Shown one piece after another: positions 27,894-36,199 of a stretch of DNA of 64,000 nucleotides; position 1 is the stretch's first letter; every line of letters starts with the position of its first letter. A program made the translations under genes and the position numbers. Source of the DNA: DASXIF01 sp036498145 (GTDB lineage Bacteria > Actinomycetota > Actinomycetes > Mycobacteriales > Jatrophihabitantaceae); the NCBI GenBank assembly GCA_963708625.1, contig CAVPSV010000005.1, forward strand, positions 62,001 through 126,000, in the 5' to 3' direction. Below the pieces are notes generated by a model that saw only the letters and a program-made list of their open reading frames with translations, searched no databases and had not been told where the DNA came from.

Positions 27894-28786
27894 TGTGGCC
27901 CGGCCACGAGGTCGACGTCGATGGGACGTCCCTGTTCGTCCGGGTGACACCTGGACCTGCCGATGCTGAACCGGCCTTGCTCATCCACGGTCTCGGTGGG
28001 TCCTCGCCGAACTGGACCGACTTCGCCGCCGAGCTGAGCGGGCATCTTGCGGTCGAGGCGATCGACCTGCCCGGGCACGGGCGCTCCGGCCCGTCGCCGC
28101 GCTCGGACTACAGCCTGCGCGCACATGCCCGCGCGGTGATCGGCTACCTCGAGCAGTCAGGGCGGGGCCCGGTGCATCTGGTCGGTAACTCGATGGGCGG
28201 GGCGGTGGCGATCATCGTCGCGTCCCAGCGCCCGGACCTGGTGCGGACCTTGACGTTGATCTCGCCAGCCGTGCCGGACACGAACAAGTTGCGCTCCCAT
28301 GCGCTGCGCGGCGATCCACGCATGGCGTTGTTGATCCTGCCGGGACTCGGTGGCACCGCCATGCGGCGGATGGGCGGCCTCCCGGTCGAGCGACGCGTAC
28401 GGGCGACGATCAACCTGGTCTTCGCCGATCCGAAGCGCTACCCGCCCGAGCGCCTGGCTGAGGCGATCAGCGAGGCGAAGGCTCGGGAGCAGATGCCCTG
28501 GGCGAACAAGGCGTTCCTGCGTTCGTTACGCGCCATCGTCCGGTCCCAGTTCAACGCCGGCGGGGCGTGGGCGGCACTGCGCACGGTGAAGGCGCCGACG
28601 CTGGTGGTGTGGGGCGACAAGGACCGCCTGGTCTCGCCCGCACTCGCCCAGGCTGTCGCCGACGCGGTGCCCGATTCCCGGCTGCTGATGCTCACCGACG
28701 TCGGGCACACCGCGATGATGGAACAGCCCGAGACGACCGCCCGCGCAATGCTCGCGCTGATCGCCGACAGTGCCGCGCGCACCTGA
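27890..28786 (+). CDS. Alpha/beta hydrolase
   Basis: A 298-residue alpha/beta hydrolase whose ATG overlaps the Ku stop as ATGA. The oxyanion region is LLIHGLGGSSPNWTDF, the nucleophile elbow GNSMGG (Ser about 103), the catalytic Asp in VWGDKDRLVSP and the His in DVGHTAMMEQP. It has no signal peptide. The substrate cannot be predicted; similar proteins include haloalkane dehalogenase-like and esterase families, but the halide-binding Trp pattern is not evident. The overlap suggests co-translation with Ku, which has no obvious functional link. Confidence 0.85.
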   Translation: MMWPGHEVDVDGTSLFVRVTPGPADAEPALLIHGLGGSSPNWTDFAAELSGHLAVEAIDLPGHGRSGPSPRSDYSLRAHARAVIGYLEQSGRGPVHLVGNSMGGAVAIIVASQRPDLVRTLTLISPAVPDTNKLRSHALRGDPRMALLILPGLGGTAMRRMGGLPVERRVRATINLVFADPKRYPPERLAEAISEAKAREQMPWANKAFLRSLRAIVRSQFNAGGAWAALRTVKAPTLVVWGDKDRLVSPALAQAVADAVPDSRLLMLTDVGHTAMMEQPETTARAMLALIADSAART

Positions 28787-28893
28787 GGCAGTCCCCGGTG
28801 ACGCGCAGCTGAGTAACCGTTAGGGAAGCACCGGCCGAACAGTGGTCGACGCCCCGGTCCGGCTCCCCGGCTCGCCTGGGCAGCTGTGGCACT

Positions 28894-29895
28894 GTGGGTG
28901 GGGTGGAGCGAACCTCGCTGCGCGAGAGCGACGATGTCGGGGTCACCTGGCGTCGCGCTGCCACTTTCGGGCTTCGGCCGGACGATCCCACCTTCCGCGA
29001 TTCATTGCGCGGCTTCTTTCGGCGCTACGGCTGGCGGGCCTACGCGCTGCCGATTCTCGCGCTGATCACGATCGTTGCGCTGGCTACCACCACCGGTGGC
29101 GGTGGCAAGCCCGCCCCCGCCGCCGCCCGGGGTGGGTCTGGGCCAGCCGCTGGGCCGCCGACCGCCGTCGCCAGCATCGCGTTGAAGTCGGATCAGCCCG
29201 GGCCGAACGCGCAGAACACCGTGCTGCCGGCGGACGCGCTGCCCAGCGGCGCCGCGTACACCACCCAGGGCACTGGCACGTTCCGGGTACTGGCCGGCAG
29301 CAGCAAGGTGGTCGGCACCGGCACGCTGCACCGCTACGACATCGAGGTGGAGAACGGGATCACCGGCATCGACCTGACCGAGTTCGCGAACATGGTGCAG
29401 ACGGTGCTGTCCGATCCGCGCAGTTGGGCCGGGCACAAGGGCGTGGCGTTGCAGCGCGTCGATTCCGGGCACATCGACTTCCACATCACGCTCACGTCAT
29501 CGCTGACGGTGCGAAAGATCTGCGGGTACGACGTCCCTATCGAGACATCGTGCTACCTGCCCGCCGGTGGCGCGCAGGGCGTGAACCGGGTAGTGATCAA
29601 CGACTCGCGCTGGGTGCGCGGTGATCCTGCCTACGTCGGTGACCTGGACGCCTACCGCATCTACATGATCAATCACGAGGACGGGCATGCGCTCGGGCAC
29701 GAGCACGCACACGAGTGCCTGTCCGACGGATTGGCACCGGCCATGATGCAGCAGACAATCGGGCTGCGCTCGGCGCTGACCGGCGCGCTCTGCCAGGCCA
29801 ACCCCTGGCCGTACCCGCCCGGCGCCACCGACGCCCCAGGCGCTGAGCAGCCAGACACCCCACAGAACAGCCAGTTCCAGCTCAAGAACGACTGA
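28894..29895 (+). CDS. DUF3152 protein, secreted or membrane-anchored, metzincin-like zinc motif
   Basis: A 333-residue protein with a cytosolic N-terminus, one membrane helix (about residues 50-68, ALPILALITIVALATT), a Gly/Ala/Pro linker and an extracytoplasmic DUF3152 domain from about residue 115. The domain holds HEDGHALGHEH at residues 261-271, an exact HExxHxxGxxH zinc-protease signature, and several paired Cys. The family is usually called uncharacterised; the motif suggests a secreted zinc peptidase. GTG 28894 was chosen. The position next to TetR and MoeZ corresponds to Rv3207c in M. tuberculosis. Confidence 0.9.
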   Translation: MGGVERTSLRESDDVGVTWRRAATFGLRPDDPTFRDSLRGFFRRYGWRAYALPILALITIVALATTTGGGGKPAPAAARGGSGPAAGPPTAVASIALKSDQPGPNAQNTVLPADALPSGAAYTTQGTGTFRVLAGSSKVVGTGTLHRYDIEVENGITGIDLTEFANMVQTVLSDPRSWAGHKGVALQRVDSGHIDFHITLTSSLTVRKICGYDVPIETSCYLPAGGAQGVNRVVINDSRWVRGDPAYVGDLDAYRIYMINHEDGHALGHEHAHECLSDGLAPAMMQQTIGLRSALTGALCQANPWPYPPGATDAPGAEQPDTPQNSQFQLKND

Positions 29896-29978
29896 CCACC
29901 TCTGGTAGCGGAACAACTCGATCGCGGGCTCGGCACCCTCAGTTCCGGCCGTTACGCCCGTGAGCAATACCAGCAGAT

Positions 29979-29991
29979 ATACTGTAAGTAT
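29979..29991. promoter_or_regulatory. Palindrome and -10-like box at the vapB start
   Basis: ATACT-GTA-AGTAT is a perfect 13-bp palindrome overlapping the vapB start codon at 29990. TATACT (29978-29983) is a good -10 match, which would place transcription start at about the A of the ATG, giving a leaderless message. Ribbon-helix-helix antitoxins commonly bind such operators to repress their own operon. No convincing -35 is visible. Confidence 0.5.
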
Positions 29992-30226
29992 GTCCAAGGT
30001 TATGGTCTCGCTACCTGATGCGCTGCTCGCAGAACTCGATGCCGAGGCGACTCGACGTTCCACGAGTCGCAGCGCTCTGCTCGCAACGGCTGCGCGACGC
30101 GAGCTGGCTCGCCGGGACCCAGCGCAGGTGGCCGAGGCGATCGCTCGCTCCGAGCGGCGCTTCCGCGACGCGGGAGCGTTCGAGTCCGCGGATTTGGTGC
30201 GGCTCGATCGCGATGCCCGGAAGTGA
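29990..30226 (+). CDS. Ribbon-helix-helix antitoxin, VapB-like
   Basis: A 78-residue protein starting MSKVMVSLPDALLAELDAEA, the typical beta-strand plus two helices of ribbon-helix-helix antitoxins (residues 1-45). The C-terminal helix (about 50-78) would wrap the toxin. ATG 29990 fits the domain; an in-frame GTG at 29960 is possible but lies before the promoter-like element. It is coupled by GTGA overlap to a PIN-domain toxin. It lies between DUF3152 and MoeZ, which are adjacent in mycobacteria, so the pair looks inserted. Confidence 0.9.
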   Translation: MSKVMVSLPDALLAELDAEATRRSTSRSALLATAARRELARRDPAQVAEAIARSERRFRDAGAFESADLVRLDRDARK

Positions 30227-30651
30227 CCGACGTTCTTGTCGACACCTCTGTATTGATCAAGTGGTTCCACGCCGACGGAGAGGCCGAGCTGAGTCAGGCA
30301 CGCACCCTGCGGAAAGCGCATGAGGACGGCAGAATCGACGCTCACATCCTCGATCTCGGCGTGTACGAGGTAGGCAACGTCTTGGTCCGGTCGCTGCGCT
30401 GGCCCGCAGGCGAAGTAGCCGAGCAGCTTGACGATCTCCTCGCGGTTGTAGGCGCACCTCTGGCCATGACACAGCCGTGGCTTCGTGTGGCTGCCGACAT
30501 GGCGCACACCCATACGCTCTCGTATTACGACGCGTGCTGGGCCGCAGCGGCGGCCGGGCTCACCGTCCCCTTGGTCAGTGCGGACCGCCGGCTGATTGGG
30601 TCCGGACTCGCGGAATCCTTGACGGACGTGGTCGCCAGACTCCGACTGTGA
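30223..30651 (+). CDS. PIN-domain ribonuclease toxin, VapC-like
   Basis: A 142-residue PIN-domain protein. Conserved acidic metal ligands are present: Asp in DVLVDTSVLIKW (residue 7), Glu in GVYEVGNVLV (about 49), Asp in LSYYDACWAAAA (about 104) and Asp in SADRRL (about 122). VapC toxins cut tRNA or rRNA when free of antitoxin. The start GTG overlaps the antitoxin stop (GTGA), giving coupled translation of toxin and antitoxin. All four acidic residues are intact, so it is likely active. Confidence 0.9.
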   Translation: MTDVLVDTSVLIKWFHADGEAELSQARTLRKAHEDGRIDAHILDLGVYEVGNVLVRSLRWPAGEVAEQLDDLLAVVGAPLAMTQPWLRVAADMAHTHTLSYYDACWAAAAAGLTVPLVSADRRLIGSGLAESLTDVVARLRL

Positions 30652-30819
30652 ACGAGCCAGGTGGTCGCACGGTGATGCGATGCCAACCTGACGCGTCAGA
30701 CTGCCTGTTCTGGTTCGGTGGCGGGCGAGGACAATGGTCGGGAATGCCGCAACCGGCGCCGTACGTTTCCATTCCAGGCGCCCGAGCAGGCCGCCATCCC
30801 TAGGTGAGGAACGCAGATC

Positions 30820-31998
30820 GTGTCACTGCCGCCACTGGTGGAACCCGCCTCGTCGCTGTCCATCGACGAGGTGCGCCGTTACAGCCGCCACCTGATCATC
30901 CCGGACGTCGCGATGGCCGGTCAGAAACGCCTGAAGAACGCCAAGGTGCTCTGTGTGGGCGCCGGCGGTCTCGGCTCACCGGCGCTGATGTACCTCGCCG
31001 CGGCCGGGGTCGGCACGCTCGGCATCGTCGACTTCGACGTGGTGGACGAGTCGAACCTGCAGCGCCAGATCATCCACGGCCAGCACGACATCGGGCGGTC
31101 GAAGGCCGAGTCCGCGCGCGACTCGGTGCTGGAGATCAACCCGTACGTCACGGTGAACCTGCATCAGGAGCGGCTGGACTCGTCCAACGTGATGGAGCTG
31201 TTCGCTCAGTACGACCTGATCGTGGACGGCACCGACAACTTCGCCACCCGCTACCTCGTCAACGACGCGTGCGTGCTGCTGCACAAGCCCTATGTGTGGG
31301 GCTCGATCTACCGCTTCGACGGGCAGGCGTCGGTGTTCTGGGCCGACCACGGCCCGTGCTACCGCTGCCTCTACCCGGAGCCGCCGCCGCCAGGCATGGT
31401 GCCCTCGTGCGCGGAGGGCGGCGTGCTCGGCGTCCTGTGCGGGACGATCGGGTCGCTGCAGGTGAACGAGGCCATCAAGCTGATCACCGGTATCGGTGAG
31501 CCCATGGTCGGTTCGCTGATGGTCTACGACGCGCTGGAGATGGACTTCCGCAAGATCAAGGTGCGCAAGGATCCGAATTGCGCGGTGTGCGGCGAGCATC
31601 CGACGGTCACCGAGCTGATCGATTACGAGGCGTTCTGCGGTGTGGTGTCCGAGGAGGCGCAGCAGGCTGCGGTCGGCTCGACCATCACCGCGGCGGAGTT
31701 GAAGGACCTGCTCGATTCCGACAAGCCGCTGTATCTGGTCGACGTGCGCGAGCCGGCCGAGTTCGAGATCGTCTCGATCCCGGGTGCGACGCTGATCCCC
31801 AAGGACGAGATCCTGCGCGGCGACGCGTTGGCCTCGCTGCCGCAGGACCGGCAGATCGTCATGTACTGCAAGTCCGGTGTCCGCTCGGCGGAGACGTTGG
31901 CCGCGGTCAAGCGCGCCGGCTTCGCCGATGCCGTGCATGTGCAGGGTGGCGTCACCGCGTGGGTTCACCAGGTTGATCCGAGCCTGCCTTCCTACTGA
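30820..31998 (+). CDS. moeZ: Adenylyltransferase/sulfurtransferase MoeZ
   Basis: A 392-residue two-domain protein. Residues about 15-270 are the E1-like adenylating domain with GAGGLGSPALMYLAAAGVG and two zinc-binding CxxC pairs (CYRC and CAVC). Residues about 285-390 are a rhodanese domain with the active-site Cys350 in YCKSGVRS. It activates the C-terminal glycine of sulfur carriers such as MoaD2, ThiS or CysO and charges it as thiocarboxylate, serving molybdopterin, thiamine and cysteine synthesis. GTG 30820 has a GAGGA site. It corresponds to Rv3206c by position and architecture. Confidence 0.95.
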   Translation: MSLPPLVEPASSLSIDEVRRYSRHLIIPDVAMAGQKRLKNAKVLCVGAGGLGSPALMYLAAAGVGTLGIVDFDVVDESNLQRQIIHGQHDIGRSKAESARDSVLEINPYVTVNLHQERLDSSNVMELFAQYDLIVDGTDNFATRYLVNDACVLLHKPYVWGSIYRFDGQASVFWADHGPCYRCLYPEPPPPGMVPSCAEGGVLGVLCGTIGSLQVNEAIKLITGIGEPMVGSLMVYDALEMDFRKIKVRKDPNCAVCGEHPTVTELIDYEAFCGVVSEEAQQAAVGSTITAAELKDLLDSDKPLYLVDVREPAEFEIVSIPGATLIPKDEILRGDALASLPQDRQIVMYCKSGVRSAETLAAVKRAGFADAVHVQGGVTAWVHQVDPSLPSY

Positions 31999-32089
31999 TC
32001 CGCTCGGCGCGCCGCAGCGGCGGTGATTGCCCCCAACGGCTCTGCCCCGGGGGCTATCGCAGCTGCGCGGGATTGGGTAGGACGGGGGG

Positions 32090-32683
32090 ATGGACAATCA
32101 GCTAGCCATGCTGGACGAGGCACTTCGTGAGTTCACCGCCCGCGTCGACGCGGTCGCGGACGACCAGTGGGACGGGCCGACGCCGGCGTCCGAGTGGTCA
32201 GTGCGCGACCTGATCGGGCACGTGGTGGACGAACATCGGTGGGCGCCGCCCCTGGTCAACGGTCACGACCTGGCGGCGGCCGAGCAGATCGTGAAGGGCT
32301 CGCGGAGCACTCGCAACGACGCCGAGCGGGGCCCCGATCTGAAAGCGGAATGGCACGATGTTGCGACCGCCTCCGCGCAAGCATTCGGCGAACCCGGTGC
32401 GCTGGAGCGACAGGTCTCGCTTTCGCGTGGTCCGACGCCATGTACGACGTATCTCGACGAAATGTTGTTCGATCTTGTCGTGCATGGTTGGGATCTCGGC
32501 AAGGCGATCGGGTATCCCGGCTCCTGGCCGGAGGCGCTGGTGGAATCGGTGTGGCACGAGGTTCAGCGCATGGGTGACTTGCACGCGTTGGGCGGCGACA
32601 TGTTCGCCCCCGCCGTTGCTGTTCCCGACGACGCGCCTGCGCTGCACAAGCTGGTAGGAGCCACCGGCCGCGACCCTCGCTGA
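32090..32683 (+). CDS. TIGR03086-type mycothiol-dependent/DinB-like metal-binding protein
   Basis: A 197-residue protein of the DinB/maleylpyruvate-isomerase-like four-helix fold. The segments WDGPTPASEWSVRDLIGHVV (about 27-46) with His and LFDLVVHGWDLGKAIG (about 125-140) with the second His are the metal-binding hallmarks of the TIGR03086 family. Some relatives act in mycothiol-dependent detoxification; the reaction here is unknown. It begins ATG 32090, about 90 bp after MoeZ, and is followed closely by the alkyltransferase-like gene. Confidence 0.8.
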   Translation: MDNQLAMLDEALREFTARVDAVADDQWDGPTPASEWSVRDLIGHVVDEHRWAPPLVNGHDLAAAEQIVKGSRSTRNDAERGPDLKAEWHDVATASAQAFGEPGALERQVSLSRGPTPCTTYLDEMLFDLVVHGWDLGKAIGYPGSWPEALVESVWHEVQRMGDLHALGGDMFAPAVAVPDDAPALHKLVGATGRDPR

Positions 32684-32689
32684 GCCGAG

Positions 32690-33010
32690 GTGCCTGCAGC
32701 CGGCCTGGCCGATCGCATCCTTGCCTGTGTCGAGTCGATTCCGCCCGGGCGCGTCCTGACCTATGGCGATGTGGCCGAGTACGTCGGATCTCGCGCGCCG
32801 CGGATGGTCGGGCGGGTGCTGGCACAGGACGGGGGCACGGTGCCCTGGCACCGGGTGATCCGCGCCGACGGTTCGTGTGCGGAGCACCTGTACGCCGAAC
32901 AGCGGCAGCGGCTGCTCGAAGAGGGCGTCCGCTTCATCGGTGATCGGGTGGACCTGTCCACGTTCCGCTGGGACGGAGGGCGCCTAGCACGGACCCGTGG
33001 CGTGGGCTGA
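32690..33010 (+). CDS. Alkyltransferase-like protein (ATL), MGMT family without active Cys
   Basis: A 106-residue protein with the DNA-binding domain of O6-methylguanine-DNA methyltransferase. The helix-turn-helix and Arg finger region reads TYGDVAEYVGSRAPRMVGRV. The active-site motif PCHRV is replaced by PWHRV (Trp53), the defining feature of alkyltransferase-like proteins, which bind and flip O6-alkylguanine and hand it to nucleotide excision repair instead of removing the alkyl group. GTG 32690 follows the TIGR03086 gene by 6 bp. It corresponds by position to Rv3204. Confidence 0.92.
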   Translation: MPAAGLADRILACVESIPPGRVLTYGDVAEYVGSRAPRMVGRVLAQDGGTVPWHRVIRADGSCAEHLYAEQRQRLLEEGVRFIGDRVDLSTFRWDGGRLARTRGVG

Positions 33011-33112
33011 CCATGGGTTGACTGTGGGTTGATCGTGGGCTGATCGCCGGTCTGCTGGGCCGGTCGGCGCTGCGCCGGCGAAACTGTCGCTCGGCCGTGT
33101 TGTGATGAGCCC

Positions 33113-36100
33113 ATGACCAAACCGGCGCCGGCCTACCGCCTCGTTCGCCCGCGCCCCGTCGCTGCCACCGCCCCGGTGCTCGATCCGGAGCAACGCCGGG
33201 TGGTCGAGCATGCCGGCGGCCCGCTGCTGGTGCTTGCCGGCCCTGGCACCGGCAAGACCACGACGTTGGTCGAAACCGCCGTCGCGCGGGTCGAGGCCGG
33301 CGTCCCGGTCGACCGCATGCTGATGTTGACGTTCAGTCGGCGCGCCGCAGGCGAGTTGCGCGACCGGGTCACCGCCCGGCTCGGGGGCACGATCAGCGAG
33401 CCGGTCGCGCGAACCATCCACTCCTACGCCTTCGGCGTGCTGCGCATGGCGAACGTCGCGCAGCAGCTGCCCGCACCTCGGTTGCTGTCCGGCGCCGAGC
33501 AGGACGTGACCATCCGCGAGCTGCTGCAACACGCAACGCAGCGCTGGCCGGCGCATCTGCGACCGGCGCTGCACACGCACGCGTTCGCGGGCGAGCTTCG
33601 TGATCTGCTCATGCGCGCCGTCGAGCGTGGTCTGGACGGGCATGCGCTGGCCGCGCTCGGTCAGGCACGGGGGCGTCCCGACTGGATCGCCGCCGGAGAA
33701 TTCCTGGACGAGTACCACGGGGTCACCACGCTCGGCAGACCTGGCGCCTACGATCCGGCCGAGCTGATCCGCTCGGCACTGAACGCATTCGACGCCGACG
33801 CCGAATTGCTCGCGGCCGAGCGCGGGCGTCGCCGCCACATATTCGTCGACGAATATCAGGACACCGACCCCGCGCAGGCCGAGTTGCTGGCCCTGCTCGG
33901 TGCCGGCGCCGAGGAGGTGGTGCTGGTCGGTGATCCCGATCAGACGATCTACGCGTTCCGCGGTGCGGATGAGTATGCGATCCGCTCCGTGGACGACCGA
34001 TTCGGTCGAGGCCATCCGGTGCCCGTGGTGGCGCTGTCCACGTCGCGGCGCACCGGCGGCGAGCTGCTCGCGGCATCGCGGCGAGTCGCCCAACGACTGC
34101 CGGGACGCGCTGAGCAACGCCACCTGGTCGCCGCCGACGGCGTGCCCGACGGCATCGCGGAGGTGCGCCTGCTGCGTTCGGCCAGCGAGGAGGCCACGTA
34201 TATCGCCGGCGTGCTGCGCCGCGCCCATCTCGACGGCATGCCGTGGTCGAGCATGGCGGTGCTGGTGCGCTCGACCACGGCGGTGCTGGCCACCCTGCGA
34301 CGCGCGCTGATCACCGCCGGCGTCCCGCTCGCGGTGCGCGGGGACGACCTGCCGCTGTCCGAGCAGCCGGCAGTCGCGATGCTGCTCGAGGTGCTGGCCT
34401 GCGTCAGATCCGATACGGCGCTCACCGAAGACGTGGCGGAGCGGTTGCTGCTTGGTCCCATCGGCGGCGGCGATGTGGTTTACCTGCGGCGGCTGCGGCG
34501 TGCGCTGCGCTCGATCACCGATCCGGACGAGCCGGTGCTGCTCGCGCCGGCCCTGCGCGACGTCGCCGCATCGCAACTACTGCCTGAGCATGTGCAGCAC
34601 CCCGTTCTGCGGGTGGCGCGAGTGCTGGCGGCCGGTCGGACCGAGGCACCGGCCGCGATTCCGGAGGACGTGTTGTGGTCCGTGTGGCAGGCCACCGGGC
34701 TGTCCGTGCGGTGGCAGCGGCTCAGTGCCGCCGGCGGGCCGTCCGGCGCGGCGGCCGATCGTGACCTCGATGCGGTGGTTCAGCTGTTCGACGCGGCCGC
34801 GCGGTACACCGACCGGTTGCCCGGGGAATCGCTGGACGGGTTCACCGACTACGTCGCCGCGCAACAGATCCCGGGCGATGCGCCGGTGCCGAACGTCGAC
34901 GAGGCATCGTCGGTGTCCATCCTCACCGCGCACGCGGCCAAGGGCCTGGAGTGGGATCTGGTGTGCGTCGCGCACGTGCAGGAGGGCAGCTGGCCGGACC
35001 TGCGCCGTCGCGGGTCGCTGCTCGGTAGCGAGGTGCTCGTCGACGTGCTCGCCCACCGCGACGCGCAGTCGGCGCTCAGCCTCGCGCCCCGCCTGGCCGA
35101 GGAACGGCGGTTGTTCTACGTCGCGGCGACCCGGGCGCGCAGGCGGCTCGTGGTCACCGCGGTCAGCGACGCCGAGGAGCAGCCGTCGCGTTTCCTCGAC
35201 GAACTCGATCCGCTGCCGGACGCGGAACGGCCGATCGCGCCGGCCATTCGCGGCCATTACCTGCCCGGGCTGGTTGCCGAGTTGCGGGCCGTTGTCTGCG
35301 ATCCGGTGGCACCACCGGTCGATCGGCACGCGGCCGCAGCGGAACTGGCGCGGCTGGCAGCTGCCGGCGTGCGCGGCGCCGACCCGGACCAGTGGTGGGG
35401 GCTGGCGCCGATGTCGGATGACAGCCCACCGGTTGCCACCGATCGCCCGGTCCCGGTCAGTCCGTCGCGAGTGGAGGCATTCCTGCGGTGCGAGGTGCGC
35501 GCGCTGCTGCAAGATCTCGGCGCGCGGGACGGCACCAGCATCAGCGCGTCGCTGGGCACGCTGGTGCACGAGATCGCGCAGCGGATGGGTCCGGACGCCA
35601 CCCAGGCCGACGTCGAGGCGATGCTCGACGAGCGTTGGGGCGGCCTCGACTTCTCCGCGCGCTGGTACGCCGAGAACGAACGCGAGCGGGCAAGCCGGAT
35701 CTTGTCAGCGCTGTTGCGGTGGATCGCCGGCAGCCGCGCCGAGGGCCTCGAACTCGTCGGCATCGAGCGCGACTTCGAAGCGCGCCTCGGCGACGCGCTG
35801 CTCACCGGGCGCGTCGACCGGCTCGAGCGCGACGACGAGGGACGGCTCGTGGTGATCGACCTGAAGACCGGCAAGAACAAGGTGAAGGCAGACGAGGTGC
35901 ATCAACACCCGCAGTTGTCCGCCTACCAGGTCGCGGTCGAGGCCGGCGCGTTCGGCGAGGGCGAGCGCAGCGGCGGTGCTCGTCTGGTGCAGCTGGCGGC
36001 CTCGGGCAAGGACCCGGAACAACGGCAGGGACCGCTGGCGGACTCCGATGATCCGCAGTGGATCCATCGCGAGATCGCCCGGATCGCCGCCCGGCTGCGC

Positions 36101-36199
36101 GGTACCGAGTTCACCGCCGTGATCAATCCGGGGTGCGGTCACTGCGACCTGCAACATTGCTGCCCGCTGTTCCCCAACGGTCGGCAGGTGACGACGTGA
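33113..36199 (+). CDS. adnA: AdnA-like helicase-nuclease subunit
   Basis: A 1028-residue protein joining a UvrD-type SF1A motor and a RecB-type nuclease. Motor: Walker A GPGTGKTTT (about 45), VDEYQD (about 245) and HAAKGLEWD (about 605). Nuclease: Cys in FLRCEVRALL (about 790), LTGRVDRLE and VVIDLKTGKN, then CGHCDLQHCCPLF at the C-terminus, matching a 4Fe-4S cluster nuclease. With AdnB it forms the mycobacterial-type machine that resects double-strand breaks in place of AddAB. The AdnA/AdnB assignment rests on order and length, so the names could be exchanged. Coupled by GTGA to the next gene. Confidence 0.88.
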   Translation: MTKPAPAYRLVRPRPVAATAPVLDPEQRRVVEHAGGPLLVLAGPGTGKTTTLVETAVARVEAGVPVDRMLMLTFSRRAAGELRDRVTARLGGTISEPVARTIHSYAFGVLRMANVAQQLPAPRLLSGAEQDVTIRELLQHATQRWPAHLRPALHTHAFAGELRDLLMRAVERGLDGHALAALGQARGRPDWIAAGEFLDEYHGVTTLGRPGAYDPAELIRSALNAFDADAELLAAERGRRRHIFVDEYQDTDPAQAELLALLGAGAEEVVLVGDPDQTIYAFRGADEYAIRSVDDRFGRGHPVPVVALSTSRRTGGELLAASRRVAQRLPGRAEQRHLVAADGVPDGIAEVRLLRSASEEATYIAGVLRRAHLDGMPWSSMAVLVRSTTAVLATLRRALITAGVPLAVRGDDLPLSEQPAVAMLLEVLACVRSDTALTEDVAERLLLGPIGGGDVVYLRRLRRALRSITDPDEPVLLAPALRDVAASQLLPEHVQHPVLRVARVLAAGRTEAPAAIPEDVLWSVWQATGLSVRWQRLSAAGGPSGAAADRDLDAVVQLFDAAARYTDRLPGESLDGFTDYVAAQQIPGDAPVPNVDEASSVSILTAHAAKGLEWDLVCVAHVQEGSWPDLRRRGSLLGSEVLVDVLAHRDAQSALSLAPRLAEERRLFYVAATRARRRLVVTAVSDAEEQPSRFLDELDPLPDAERPIAPAIRGHYLPGLVAELRAVVCDPVAPPVDRHAAAAELARLAAAGVRGADPDQWWGLAPMSDDSPPVATDRPVPVSPSRVEAFLRCEVRALLQDLGARDGTSISASLGTLVHEIAQRMGPDATQADVEAMLDERWGGLDFSARWYAENERERASRILSALLRWIAGSRAEGLELVGIERDFEARLGDALLTGRVDRLERDDEGRLVVIDLKTGKNKVKADEVHQHPQLSAYQVAVEAGAFGEGERSGGARLVQLAASGKDPEQRQGPLADSDDPQWIHREIARIAARLRGTEFTAVINPGCGHCDLQHCCPLFPNGRQVTT

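Noticed and set aside
26777..28786. 669-codon apparent Ku-hydrolase fusion
   Set aside because: Caused by a frameshift in the Ku tail; the correct frame ends Ku at 27893 and the hydrolase begins at 27890.
32015..32065. GC-rich hairpin after moeZ as terminator
   Set aside because: GCCCCC and GGGGGC can pair, but the loop is long and there is no T-run.
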